In this document: in pieces, positions 29,871 through 38,165 of the stretch | Numbering within the stretch: the stretch's first letter is position 1 | Layout: every line of letters begins with the position of its first letter | Source of the DNA: a virus | Reading direction: 5' to 3' (one strand) | DNA length: 64,000 nt | IMG/VR virus record: IMGVR_UViG_3300005253_000011 | Coordinates: 1-64,000 of that record | The notes under the pieces: generated by a model | What the model saw: only the letters and a program-made list of their open reading frames with translations | Told to the model about the DNA's origin: nothing | Databases searched by the model: none | Made by a program: the position numbers and the translations under genes

Positions 29871-30398
29871 TTAAACACTACATAAATTATTTTTATTCTT
29901 CTGGGATTCACTCATTTTCTTTCGAACTTCTTGAGAAGCCGTTTTACCCTTATGAGCCTCACTCATTTTTCTTTTAGTATCCTCAGAATGCTGTTTACCA
30001 ATTTTAGCTGCACTCATGTTTCTCTTGGCCCCCTCAGAATGATGTTTGCCAAATTTAGCCCCACTTATTTTCTTTCTAGTAATTTCAGAAGGAGATTTTC
30101 CATATAGCGGATGATTTTCCCCACTTCCAACACCCCTCCCACCAGGACTTATATTATAACAAAGTGAATTATTCCGCTCACTCGCTAATATTTCCTGTTC
30201 AAGCCAATATGCTTCATCTTCAATATCAAAACTTCCCAATAATTTTTTAGTAAAATTTTCTTTACCATACTTGACTACAGCCCGCTTTATATGAAGCCCC
30301 GAACCGAAATAATCATCATCTACATTATCTGTAGAATGCTTGCCGATATAGAATTGCCCATTTATATTATTGATAATTTTATATACGATGTGTTGCAT
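29871..30398 (-). CDS. GIY-YIG homing endonuclease with NUMOD3 repeats
   Basis: 175 residues. The N-terminal catalytic domain has VYKIINNINGQFYIGKHS (the GIY-YIG strand pair) and DYFGSGLHIKRAV. The C-terminal half holds four or five NUMOD3 repeats (GKHHSEGAKRNMSAAKIGK, GKQHSEDTKRKMSEAHKGK) that bind DNA along the target. Located between the portal and small genes, free-standing. Confidence 0.88.
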   Translation of the reverse strand: MQHIVYKIINNINGQFYIGKHSTDNVDDDYFGSGLHIKRAVVKYGKENFTKKLLGSFDIEDEAYWLEQEILASERNNSLCYNISPGGRGVGSGENHPLYGKSPSEITRKKISGAKFGKHHSEGAKRNMSAAKIGKQHSEDTKRKMSEAHKGKTASQEVRKKMSESQKNKNNLCSV

Positions 30399-30431
30399 TT
30401 ATACATATATTATTATTATGTCGTTTGAAAA

Positions 30432-30629
30432 TTAATTCATCCAAGCTAAATTATCATGCTCTTTAATAGATTGCAATAATGATTTTAAACTAGCGCACTC
30501 GAAACGATCTTTCTTTCCAGCATACAATGTAAATTTCAGATTCTTGCATATACTGATAGATACATCATTTAATTCCCTTTCTTCTGCTGCCTCAAATATA
30601 TTAGCAACAATTGACTCTGATTTTTCCAT
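30432..30629 (-). CDS. Small protein of unknown function
   Basis: 65 residues, MEKSESIVANIFEAAEERELN, mostly helical. It sits between the GIY-YIG gene and the 185-residue virion gene. The short flanks carry a shared ATTAT(A)ATGTCGTTT sequence (30410-30424 and 30652-30667), possibly left from insertion of the small genes. Not recognised. Confidence 0.5.
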   Translation of the reverse strand: MEKSESIVANIFEAAEERELNDVSISICKNLKFTLYAGKKDRFECASLKSLLQSIKEHDNLAWMN

Positions 30630-30667
30630 AATTTTATTTTTTACATTTATATTATATATGTCGTTTA

Positions 30668-31225
30668 TTAATCGCCTGCATTCTGATAGTACTCTCTATC
30701 AAATCCAGTATTCTCCTCATCATCGTCCTCTCTGTGTGATACTCCAAATCCCTCTTCCATCTTTGTAATCATACCGGGAAGCTCCTGTGCAATTTTGGTA
30801 GTGGCATCTACGAATTTTTTAATGTCCTTAAGTTTATCCTTATCCACATATTGCTCCGGATCACACATAGTTTCATAATTCGTAATCAGCTTCTCAATCA
30901 TGGATCTGGCTTTCTCCCGTATCCCTGGTTCAACCTTGGACATCCGCTCTATAGCATTAGCCCACTTCTCATCGAAATTCAACTTCATCAGATCCGCATT
31001 CAGGGTCCTATCCGGTGTGAATTTGGCACGTTTAAGTGCTTCCTTAATCCTGAGTGTGTTATCCTCAATGGATGTAACAAGCTCAGACGTAGGATTAGCG
31101 TACCACCAGATGGTGATAAGCTGCACAGCTGTCAAGCCTTCAAATTCCTTAATCCTTTTCAGTTCCGGGTAGCGACTGCGATAATCTGCGGGCCTCATTT
31201 TGTACGGATCGAATATCTTTCTCAT
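30668..31225 (-). CDS. Conserved packaging-region protein, unknown
   Basis: 185 residues, helical, basic N-terminus (MRKIFDPYKMRPADYRSRYPELK) and acidic C-terminus (REDDDEENTGFDREYY). It starts inside the last 77 bases of the terminase gene in another frame. A gene between terminase and portal in this class of phage may assist packaging or portal assembly; no family recognised. Confidence 0.65.
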   Translation of the reverse strand: MRKIFDPYKMRPADYRSRYPELKRIKEFEGLTAVQLITIWWYANPTSELVTSIEDNTLRIKEALKRAKFTPDRTLNADLMKLNFDEKWANAIERMSKVEPGIREKARSMIEKLITNYETMCDPEQYVDKDKLKDIKKFVDATTKIAQELPGMITKMEEGFGVSHREDDDEENTGFDREYYQNAGD

Positions 31226-33476
31226 CTATAAAGTTGTTAAAATTCTCTTTTACCGGTACGCGAATCATATTCCAATTAGCATCACGAACCACTTTGTATC
31301 GAACGCGCGTTTGACTTACCCGGCTATTTGTCCTGTATGTCTTCTTGTGAGCACAAGCTATCCTAGCAATATATGCGTAAGTGAGAGCATCTAAGGCATC
31401 ATCGTAATGCATCATCTTATTCAGCGGTCCCCAAGTTTCCTTCCCACTTGGTTTTATCTCATATGCAAAGGTAGTAAGTTGATCGAAGAATACCGAAATA
31501 TAAATATTATAGTGATAATTTCTGAACACTTCAGTCATGTATTCTATGACTGCATCTGCTCGTATTCCCTTCTTATCCAAGCCTATATCCCTGGCACCAC
31601 CCTGGACTTTATGAGGCAACTGGGTATTAAATATGAGTGATCCCAGGAACCCTTTCAGCTCTTTGTAGTCAATATAGTTTGTTCCAATGTTCGCCTCTAC
31701 TAAATCTGGTACACCCCTCTTTGACCCTGCTGGATTCTCTACATCATAATATAATCCCAGGAGTGTAGCCTGCATGAAACATTTTTTATGTTCATGGCTC
31801 TGCCTGTAGTTCATCAAAGCAGAACATGTCTTCAGATGATCATCCCAGATAGCGCTGGCCATTTTCGAATGCCCCGATTCTGTGGCGATGGGGTCAGTCC
31901 CCTGCCAGTATCGATTTACCCAGTGTTGTTCTGGGTGTTGGAATATCCAGGTTGTCCCTTTCCTGTCCGGGTCATCATCATCTAATGGATAGAACTTGGC
32001 ATCAATGATACGAAACGGAACGTCGCTTTCAGGCGGCATGGGATCATTGTAATCATATATAGGCTCAAAGTATCCAAGGGTTGGCCTGGCCTTCGCGCCA
32101 AGCGCCCGACAACGATCAAGACCACCCTCTATAATTTCCCGGGATACCAGCATACTGGAATTGCTCAGGAACATATCTTTAAAGCTGGATGGGTAATGCT
32201 GATGGAACTGGATCTTAGAAGTTTCCAGGTCTATATCTCTTTCTGTTGCCCTAGCCCCGTAGTACCAAGCTTGCTCTTTCAAATAATCTTCTTTAGTCAA
32301 TCTGGCATGCCAGCTGAAGAACAATGGAACAAATCCACTTTCAAACTGTTTAGCTTCCCAGAGACCTAAGATACGATACCATTCCTTCTCATAGGCTCCT
32401 TTACCCTTATCCATTTCTCCCCCGGTTCCCCACATCCAAATCTGGCGACGTAATACAAATTTACCTGTAACCGGATCATTCCAGAACATGGTAGGCCTTG
32501 CTTCGTTAAGCATGGGACCCAGGATTCCAATGTTACCAATTTCATCGATAAGGGCAAGCTGGGGAGATCCCCCGTTGATGGCGGTCTTTTTCGGAGCGAC
32601 CACATCGCATCTACTGTTTGGATACCCCTTTTTACCCTTACCTGGTTTATCAGACAACCAAAATCTGGTACCACTATCAGATTTCACGGGTGGCTGTAAC
32701 CATCTTGGTAAGGCGCCGAATGGATATTTCAGCTTATCAGTAAAGATCTCCTCAACTGTGTCCTTATCTTCAGCGATGAATTTTATATAGTAGTTATTAT
32801 GTATAAGCATCATCTTCAGTGCAATGAGGCCCATAGCGGAGGTAAATCCAATCTGTCGTCCTTTACCACCAATCACGTTATAGCGGCAATCGAATAAATA
32901 AAATATGACTGCATGGTGTTCCTTTGCATAATAACGCATCATACCACTAGCAGCATCACCTTCTTTCAGTTCTCCGTACTTATTGGCAAAGTACAAAGTG
33001 TTCTCTTTGATCCGGTCCCGCTCCTGGTTTGCATACTCCCGTTTAGCGTCCTGATCTTTGTAGTTGGTGATATTATCCTTCTCTTCCAGCCATCGAAATG
33101 CCTGGGCTTTATACCGCTCGAATAAAGGATATTTGATTGCCTGGGGAAATGGCCCATAAACAATGGAGTTAATCCAATTTATGAACTCATCGGTATGATA
33201 TAGGTTACTTGCGGGAAGCCAGTCCGCTTTGGTGAGGTTATCTTTAAACCTGGAGAATGTACCTGAATGGACAAATGGATCGTTCTTCCATCCCTTCATC
33301 TTCTTCTGCATGATCTGCTGCCCGGGAGACATCTTGACCACTTCAGGTCCATCTTTGATATACCCCTCCCGCCTCAAGACTTCTATCTGAGTGCGATTAA
33401 GAGTACCCTTTAAGTACTGTTTGTGTAAATATGCAAAGTAGCGGGCTTTTGCCGCATCTTTGCCAGTGATGACCAC
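31149..33476 (-). CDS. Terminase large subunit
   Basis: 775 residues. The packaging motor ATPase and nuclease. Residues 202-213 (GGKGRQIGFTSA) form a Walker A-like loop in the classic deviant style of terminases, residues 307-312 (LALIDE) are Walker B with the catalytic Glu, and the C-terminal third (HKVQGGARDIGLDKKGIRADAVIEYM, YDDALDALTYAYI) is the RNase H-like nuclease, with the final acidic pair in DDALDA. Preceded by an 89-residue gene that could be the small subunit. Confidence 0.88.
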   Translation of the reverse strand: MVITGKDAAKARYFAYLHKQYLKGTLNRTQIEVLRREGYIKDGPEVVKMSPGQQIMQKKMKGWKNDPFVHSGTFSRFKDNLTKADWLPASNLYHTDEFINWINSIVYGPFPQAIKYPLFERYKAQAFRWLEEKDNITNYKDQDAKREYANQERDRIKENTLYFANKYGELKEGDAASGMMRYYAKEHHAVIFYLFDCRYNVIGGKGRQIGFTSAMGLIALKMMLIHNNYYIKFIAEDKDTVEEIFTDKLKYPFGALPRWLQPPVKSDSGTRFWLSDKPGKGKKGYPNSRCDVVAPKKTAINGGSPQLALIDEIGNIGILGPMLNEARPTMFWNDPVTGKFVLRRQIWMWGTGGEMDKGKGAYEKEWYRILGLWEAKQFESGFVPLFFSWHARLTKEDYLKEQAWYYGARATERDIDLETSKIQFHQHYPSSFKDMFLSNSSMLVSREIIEGGLDRCRALGAKARPTLGYFEPIYDYNDPMPPESDVPFRIIDAKFYPLDDDDPDRKGTTWIFQHPEQHWVNRYWQGTDPIATESGHSKMASAIWDDHLKTCSALMNYRQSHEHKKCFMQATLLGLYYDVENPAGSKRGVPDLVEANIGTNYIDYKELKGFLGSLIFNTQLPHKVQGGARDIGLDKKGIRADAVIEYMTEVFRNYHYNIYISVFFDQLTTFAYEIKPSGKETWGPLNKMMHYDDALDALTYAYIARIACAHKKTYRTNSRVSQTRVRYKVVRDANWNMIRVPVKENFNNFIDEKDIRSVQNEARRLSQSLPGTEKD

Positions 33477-33479
33477 GAT

Positions 33480-33749
33480 CTATCTAATTATACCGCGTTC
33501 CTGTAACCTCCGCAGCCGAAGCAACTGGGTTTCCAGGAAGACGACTTTCGACTTAAGTTTCTCCATATACTGAATTGCAATCTGAACTGCATTTCTATCA
33601 CCTGGAGTAGTGTCTAATTTGGATAGCGCTTCCGGTAGAGTGGAAAATTCGTTTGCACCAATCTCATCTGCCGGAACATTTCCGACACAATAATCAACTA
33701 TCTTTTCCAAATAGTCAAGTGGATCAACTTCCAGTCCCTTATTTGCCAT
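33480..33749 (-). CDS. Small helical protein before terminase; possible small subunit
   Basis: 89 residues, MANKGLEVDPLDYLEKIVDYCVG, ending in a basic coiled coil (KLKSKVVFLETQLLRLRRLQERG). Position directly before the large terminase gene (three-base gap) and size suggest the terminase small subunit or a packaging adaptor. No helix-turn-helix could be identified by eye. Confidence 0.5.
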   Translation of the reverse strand: MANKGLEVDPLDYLEKIVDYCVGNVPADEIGANEFSTLPEALSKLDTTPGDRNAVQIAIQYMEKLKSKVVFLETQLLRLRRLQERGIIR

Positions 33750-34070
33750 CTATTTATACTTTTTCTCTAATTCAACTGCATGCTTCTCAATGATCTCATT
33801 GAAGGTAAGGTGACCCTGAGAAAGGTGAAATGACTCTTGTGCCTTATTATTCTCAGCCCTGATCATCTCATCATAAGTATTCTGATGAACCATTCTGTTG
33901 CGCTCCACTTCTCTTGTAGCAGTCTCTTCATAAACACTCTCCGGCTTCTCTTGCCCTTGATCCAGTAACTGAACCAGGTGAGCTGACATAGAAATCCCCT
34001 TAGGTTTAGAAGCCTTAAGCTTCTCAAACAACTCGGTATCCAGTCTAAACGAAAAATGTTTTGTACTCAT
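33750..34070 (-). CDS. Ribbon-helix-helix DNA-binding protein
   Basis: 106 residues taking the ATG at 34070. The first 40 residues (KHFSFRLDTELFEKLKASK, then GISMSAHLVQLLDQG) match the Arc/CopG ribbon-helix-helix pattern: a beta strand with alternating residues, then two helices. The longer frame to 34175 would place the promoter inside the gene and is rejected. The start lies only five bases after the -7 element, so the message may be leaderless. It may regulate the divergent promoter pair or serve in packaging. Confidence 0.7.
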   Translation of the reverse strand: MSTKHFSFRLDTELFEKLKASKPKGISMSAHLVQLLDQGQEKPESVYEETATREVERNRMVHQNTYDEMIRAENNKAQESFHLSQGHLTFNEIIEKHAVELEKKYK

Positions 34071-34074
34071 AATA

Positions 34075-34105
34075 CAAAGGTAACCATTAAATATGAGACT
34101 ACCAA
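34075..34105 (-). promoter_or_regulatory. Leftward promoter of the virion operon, TTG-N20-TACCTTTG
   Basis: On the minus strand TTG (34103-34105), 20 bases, then TACCTTTG (34075-34082). The first ATG of the operon follows after only four bases, so transcription probably starts at or next to the start codon. Confidence 0.65.
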
Positions 34106-34109
34106 AAAT

Positions 34110-34438
34110 ACCTGTGCTCATTAATGTATGCAGATAGCTATATCTCAATAACAATAGGCAATTAACTGTGCTCACTTTTGTGCTCGCTTACGAATCTGAA
34201 CACGAAAAAACAGTATACTCAGTAACTCAGTAACTCAGTATCTGCAACGCCTGGTGGAGGGCAAAATCATAAAAAATAAAAACCCGGCAAATTCGTAGCA
34301 TGATTGCGAGCGAAGCGAGCAAGCATGCTGGCACAAAGAAAGCAAGCGCAGCGCCGCTTTCGACTGCCGGTTCCCCCTATTGTTCAAAAGATTGTATACC
34401 TATAAGACGCGCGAGAGACATATATTTTACCCACTTCT
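34110..34438. other. Divergent intergenic region with repeats and a long-range inverted repeat
   Basis: No gene is seen. It holds a short tandem repeat (AGTAACTC, about three units, 34215-34238), a directly repeated GCGAGC around GAA near 34305-34320, and an inverted repeat in which AACCCGGCA near 34283 can pair with TGCCGGTT near 34365, enclosing about 70 bases. It may be operator DNA between the two divergent promoters or a small structured RNA. Confidence 0.4.
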
Positions 34439-34469
34439 TTGGTAGTGTCAATAATTATCAATATCTTTG
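34439..34469 (+). promoter_or_regulatory. Rightward promoter, TTG-N20-TATCTTTG
   Basis: TTG (34439-34441), 20 bases, TATCTTTG (34462-34469). The ATG of the metallophosphoesterase gene follows six bases later, again suggesting a leaderless message. Confidence 0.65.
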
Positions 34470-34475
34470 TCGTAT

Positions 34476-35339
34476 ATGAAAAAAACAACATTCGATTGGG
34501 AGCTATACCATAAGATGTATCAGTTCCACAAAATTGCTAGTGAACAAGGAATAAGGTTATCAGCTGAAAAGTTACGTGACCATTTTGAAATACCTGATCG
34601 CACAGCAAGATACTATTTCTTTATGGTATCAAATAATTACAGTCAAAGTTTACAAACTACCAAATCCAGAGGAGAGAACAGATTGATCATTCCAGACATT
34701 CATGCACCATTCGTTAAAAAAGGATTCTTGGAACATTGTGTAAAAGCTTATCATGACTACTACTGTACCAAAGTTACTTTTTTAGGGGATATCCTAGATA
34801 ACCACTTCACTTCATTTTGGAAAAGTGATCCTGACGGGTTATCAGCAAAGGATGAAGTTGAGATGGCTATTGATATCCTTCAGCCATGGTACAACGCATT
34901 TCCGGAAGCAGAGATATGTACCGGAAATCATGACGTGAGAATACGTCGTCAAGCTTTTGATGCTGGTATATCTGAAAAATGGATCAAGGATTATTCTGAG
35001 GTAATGGAAACCCCTGGATGGATTTGGGATGATTACTGGGATCATTTTGGCACAAGGTATACTCACGGCGACGGACCGGGAGGGGCACTTAATGGCGCCT
35101 TCCAAAGAGTACTGTACTGGGATCTATCAACAGTACAAGGACATTGGCATACAAGTAGTTACACACGTTGGAAGGTATCTGAATCAAATAGACTATATGC
35201 TTTTCAATTGGGATGTGGCATGGATTACAAATCCTATGCTGCTGCTTATAGTAAAAAATCTCAAAAGAAACCAGTGATTGAATGTGGTGTCATCCTTGAC
35301 GATGGCAGAATTCCAATTCACCTCCCAATGTACTTATAA
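34476..35339 (+). CDS. Calcineurin-like metallophosphoesterase with N-terminal helix-turn-helix
   Basis: 287 residues from the ATG at 34476 (a TTG nine bases earlier would fall inside the promoter). Residues about 20-50 (LSAEKLRDHFEIPDRTARYY) resemble a helix-turn-helix. The metal-binding motifs follow in order: PDIHAP (about 73-78), GDILDNH (about 104-110), GNHD (about 149-152), then HGDGPGG and QGHWHTS. It should hydrolyse a phosphoester; the substrate (nucleic acid end, nucleotide or protein) is unknown. First gene of the rightward block. Confidence 0.8.
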   Translation: MKKTTFDWELYHKMYQFHKIASEQGIRLSAEKLRDHFEIPDRTARYYFFMVSNNYSQSLQTTKSRGENRLIIPDIHAPFVKKGFLEHCVKAYHDYYCTKVTFLGDILDNHFTSFWKSDPDGLSAKDEVEMAIDILQPWYNAFPEAEICTGNHDVRIRRQAFDAGISEKWIKDYSEVMETPGWIWDDYWDHFGTRYTHGDGPGGALNGAFQRVLYWDLSTVQGHWHTSSYTRWKVSESNRLYAFQLGCGMDYKSYAAAYSKKSQKKPVIECGVILDDGRIPIHLPMYL

Positions 35340-35349
35340 TTAGATAATT

Positions 35350-35844
35350 ATGCCAGTAATTTTAAGGCCAATAAAGGAAAGATTTTTTGAAAAGATCAAT
35401 AAAAATCCAATAACGGGATGTTGGAACTGGACTGCTCACAAGAGTAAGAGTGGTTATGGCTACATTTCAGTAACTGGTGATAGAGTACGCCGGGCTCATA
35501 GAGTATCTTACGAATTATTCGTAGGGCCTATAAAACCTGGATTATTCATTTGCCATAAATGTGATAATCGTGGCTGTGTTAATCCTGATCATTTATTCAT
35601 GGGAACGCATCTGGATAATATGGCTGATATGGTTAAAAAGGGTAGAGTAAAACTTAGTGTAAATACTCAATTCAAACCAGGCCACATCCGTAATCGTGTA
35701 TTATCAGATGATATTGTTCGTAAGATAAGACGTGAATTAGCAAAGGAGGAACTTACTTCGGTAAAAATAAGTAAAATATTTGGAATCGGCGTTGATACTG
35801 TACGGGATATTAAAGCTGGAAGATCTTATTCCGAAATTACTTAG
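35350..35844 (+). CDS. HNH endonuclease with C-terminal helix-turn-helix
   Basis: 164 residues. N-terminal HNH_3-type nuclease: CWNWTAHKSKSGYGYI, RAHRVSYELFVG, ICHKCDNRGCVNPDHLFMGTH, DNMADM. The C-terminus (LTSVKISKIFGIGVDTVRDIKAG) is a helix-turn-helix. It lies ten bases after the phosphoesterase and just before the tmRNA, and may be a homing gene whose target is nearby. Confidence 0.85.
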   Translation: MPVILRPIKERFFEKINKNPITGCWNWTAHKSKSGYGYISVTGDRVRRAHRVSYELFVGPIKPGLFICHKCDNRGCVNPDHLFMGTHLDNMADMVKKGRVKLSVNTQFKPGHIRNRVLSDDIVRKIRRELAKEELTSVKISKIFGIGVDTVRDIKAGRSYSEIT

Positions 35845-35868
35845 AATCATTCCAAATAACATTTGCTA

Positions 35869-35899
35869 TTGCACAATCCAATTTTTATTTGTAATTTTG
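35869..35899 (+). promoter_or_regulatory. Promoter of the tmRNA, TTG-N20-TAATTTTG
   Basis: TTG (35869-35871), 20 bases, TAATTTTG (35892-35899), the same geometry as the other phage promoters. Transcription would start near 35904, just upstream of the acceptor half of the tmRNA. Confidence 0.6.
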
Positions 35900-35903
35900 T
35901 CCC

Positions 35904-36312
35904 AGTCCTTTGATGATTGATATGTTGAAAGGCATTTGGACATGGGTTCGATTCCCATACACTCCACTAGAAAAGTCCAACCGGTAGCCAGAAAGAGTAT
36001 ATTCTGCTGGTGTCTATTCGGCTCTGGCCTTGGGGGATGATTCACTGCCACGGTATCCTGTTGAGGAACAGGTAATCCCACGGATAAGGTGAATATTCCT
36101 CCCCCCTTGCAAAAGGGTAAGTTACAATTTTGTAAGATACGGGGTGTACCGGCTTTTGACAGTGCTAGAGTAGGATATCAGGAGAAGACTAGCTAATTAA
36201 CAGGCGAAAATGTTAAATTAATTCCTCATGGCAACTTCAAGGAAGCAGCCTAGCTAGGAGCCCGGGTCCCATGACCTCCAGGATAAGATCGGGAAGGGTG
36301 GGTCCCCCGGGT
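35904..36312 (+). ncRNA. ssrA: Circularly permuted (two-piece) tmRNA
   Basis: tmRNA rescues stalled ribosomes and tags the unfinished protein. The 3' half comes first: GGAC, T-arm ATGGG-TTCGATT-CCCAT (35942-35958), acceptor strand ACACTCC (35959-35965) and discriminator A. The 5' half begins at 36141 with GGGGTGT, which pairs with ACACTCC over all seven positions and gives a G-U pair at position 3:70, the alanine identity signal of all tmRNAs. It continues into GGCTTTTGACAG, matching the conserved tmRNA D-loop region. The tag frame 36203-36253 reads GENVKLIPHGNFKEAA then TAG; Bacteroidota tags start GEN. ATATCA (36175-36180) can pair with TGATAT before the T-arm. A stable hairpin (CCCGGG at 36261 with CCCGGG at 36306) closes the 3' end. 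The intervening 35967-36140 has several hairpins and must be cut out. CCA is not encoded. Exact ends are estimates. Confidence 0.85.
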
Positions 36313-36330
36313 AAACTTAAAACGTGATAA

Positions 36331-37047
36331 ATGAAGAAACAACTTTTGCAATTACAAGGTCGGTCCAGAACCATTACATCCTATTTGGATAATCTGAACA
36401 TCAACGCAGACGTAGTAGAACAGTACAACAAGCTTGGAAATCAAGGTCTTGTCCATTGGAAAGAGTGGAGAGACATTATGCAGGATGAAGAGAAGTACAA
36501 AGCTCTGTCTCCCATCGAGCAACAAACACTGCATGAGAATTCCAGGTCCTACACTCAAATGCTTACTGAGCTTGATAATGAGGTTAAATATCTTACTAAT
36601 ACCAAGCATTCCCTGGCCCTGGCCGATTGCCTCAATCACATCCTTTCAGCTAATCAGCTGTTAGACAAACTTGTAGATATTTATGGTGGTCGTGATGGAG
36701 CCTTCAGTTTCACTAAACTCAAGCACGTCAGACAAAAAGGCTGGGACAAGACTGGATATAAAGACAAAGTATTCAATCTGGCCACAGAGCTGGATCTGTT
36801 GACTGAAGATTTCGGTAATCTTCTGAATACTGAGGAAAAAATGAATTTTGTCCAAACTACAGTAGACGCATTAATGAATTACATTTATGTATCCTTTGTA
36901 CAATCGCTAGCATGGCTTAACAGTGAATATGATCGTATAGAGCAGCAAGGGATGCCGGAAGCAGGAGAATTTAAGCTCCCTGAGATCCAGGTACCTAAAG
37001 TACCAGAGGATGGCGAAAGTGATCAGTCAGAAAAACCTAAGGAGTAA
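36331..37047 (+). CDS. Helical protein of unknown function
   Basis: 238 residues, almost entirely helical and charged, with a Pro/Glu/Lys-rich tail (PEIQVPKVPEDGESDQSEKPKE). It begins 19 bases after the tmRNA hairpin. The N-terminal region (LNINADVVEQYNKLGN...MQDEEKYKAL) has coiled-coil character. No family recognised. Confidence 0.65.
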   Translation: MKKQLLQLQGRSRTITSYLDNLNINADVVEQYNKLGNQGLVHWKEWRDIMQDEEKYKALSPIEQQTLHENSRSYTQMLTELDNEVKYLTNTKHSLALADCLNHILSANQLLDKLVDIYGGRDGAFSFTKLKHVRQKGWDKTGYKDKVFNLATELDLLTEDFGNLLNTEEKMNFVQTTVDALMNYIYVSFVQSLAWLNSEYDRIEQQGMPEAGEFKLPEIQVPKVPEDGESDQSEKPKE

Positions 37048-37075
37048 TTCTCCTGCTTTTTAAAACTATAAAATT

Positions 37076-37300
37076 ATGACAAGTAAAAATCGCATCACGG
37101 TTCATCTGTTTCACACTACAGATAGAGGAGCCATAATAAGGACAGTTAAAAACATCATTCTGTTTAACACGCCATATCAGGAGATTCCCAGTACAATTGA
37201 TAAAATCGTCATGGAATTCTACAGTACATATGACTTCCACGAGATCAAAACCATCACATCAATTAAGGATGAGATCTACGTAAACGGGGGTTTGATATGA
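37076..37300 (+). CDS. Small protein of unknown function
   Basis: 74 residues, MTSKNRITVHLFHTTDRGAII, a small alpha/beta protein by composition. Its stop overlaps the start of the next gene (ATGA), indicating coupled translation. Confidence 0.55.
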   Translation: MTSKNRITVHLFHTTDRGAIIRTVKNIILFNTPYQEIPSTIDKIVMEFYSTYDFHEIKTITSIKDEIYVNGGLI

Positions 37301-37530
37301 GACCAGAAAACTTTCATTGGTTTCCCATGGATAGTTCCAGGAGTATCGTCGCATACAGAGCAGCAGATTGGCAGATGATGATTATACCATCTCTACAAGT
37401 CGAGACCGATCATGGAGAAGAGGTTGAATTGTTTCATGTGATCATTGATAGGGCCGGGGAGAACGGAGTTCTTATTAACAGGCTGATGACCTGGTGCCAG
37501 ATCATTGAAGCTTTCAAGATTGAAGTCTAA
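37297..37530 (+). CDS. Small protein of unknown function
   Basis: 77 residues, MRPENFHWFPMDSSRSIVAYR, overlaps the preceding gene by four bases. Alternating hydrophobic strands suggest a compact alpha/beta fold. After it, 37531-37670 holds no gene; CCGGC near 37538 and GCCGG near 37578 could form a stem in the leader of the next gene. Confidence 0.55.
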   Translation: MRPENFHWFPMDSSRSIVAYRAADWQMMIIPSLQVETDHGEEVELFHVIIDRAGENGVLINRLMTWCQIIEAFKIEV

Positions 37531-37670
37531 ATGCTCCGGCTGTCATATAATATACGATAATCTTAAATTGAATAGATGCCGGGGAACCTGGTACATAGAG
37601 AACCGGTATAAAGCATACATCTGCCAATGTGGTAGTAAATCATTTACTGAAATTAAATAATTTAAACAAC

Positions 37671-38153
37671 ATGAGAAAAATCGCATTAATCTTAGGAATG
37701 TTCATCGCTCTTACTTTCATGAGCATGAATTCAGTACAGGCTGAAACCAGTACCTGGACCGTTAATCATTATTGCATGCATGATTCGAATGATGTATCCA
37801 TAGAGGAACATCCTGACATAGAGCCTTTTGTGCTGACTATGGTGGCGAAGGCCAATAAGGGTGATTATGGAACGATCTCCATGGATAATGAGGAGAAAAC
37901 CACATACAACCTTGTAGAGTTTTCTGCGGGTCGTAAAGGCAATAATTACAAAACTTTTTATTTTAGGGCGATAGACAATGACTCTATTGAATGCCTTATA
38001 AATGTTATCTTATATACTGATGGCAGTAATTATGCTTTCAGTCTCAGTGTAACATACCCCGACAAAATATTATATTGGACTGGGGTATTGATCGCATTTG
38101 AAGAAGCTGAACGAAAAATACTAACTTATTGGCAACAACATCAAAGTTTATAA
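37671..38153 (+). CDS. Exported protein with signal peptide
   Basis: 160 residues from the ATG at 37671, chosen because it opens a good signal peptide (RKIALILGMFIALTFMSMN, cut near SVQA-ET). The mature part is beta-rich. Its layout resembles the exported protein at 39683-40168: both have a beta sandwich-like middle and a C-terminal segment ending in an acidic helix. The phage therefore sends several proteins to the periplasm or surface; an exclusion role is possible but unproven. Confidence 0.65.
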   Translation: MRKIALILGMFIALTFMSMNSVQAETSTWTVNHYCMHDSNDVSIEEHPDIEPFVLTMVAKANKGDYGTISMDNEEKTTYNLVEFSAGRKGNNYKTFYFRAIDNDSIECLINVILYTDGSNYAFSLSVTYPDKILYWTGVLIAFEEAERKILTYWQQHQSL

Positions 38154-38165
38154 AATCATTTTAAA

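Noticed and set aside
36000-36130. Possible RNase P RNA or group I intron in the segment before the tmRNA 5' half
   Set aside because: Conserved cores of these RNAs (P4 consensus, intron P/Q/R/S elements) were not found; the tmRNA explanation covers the flanks.
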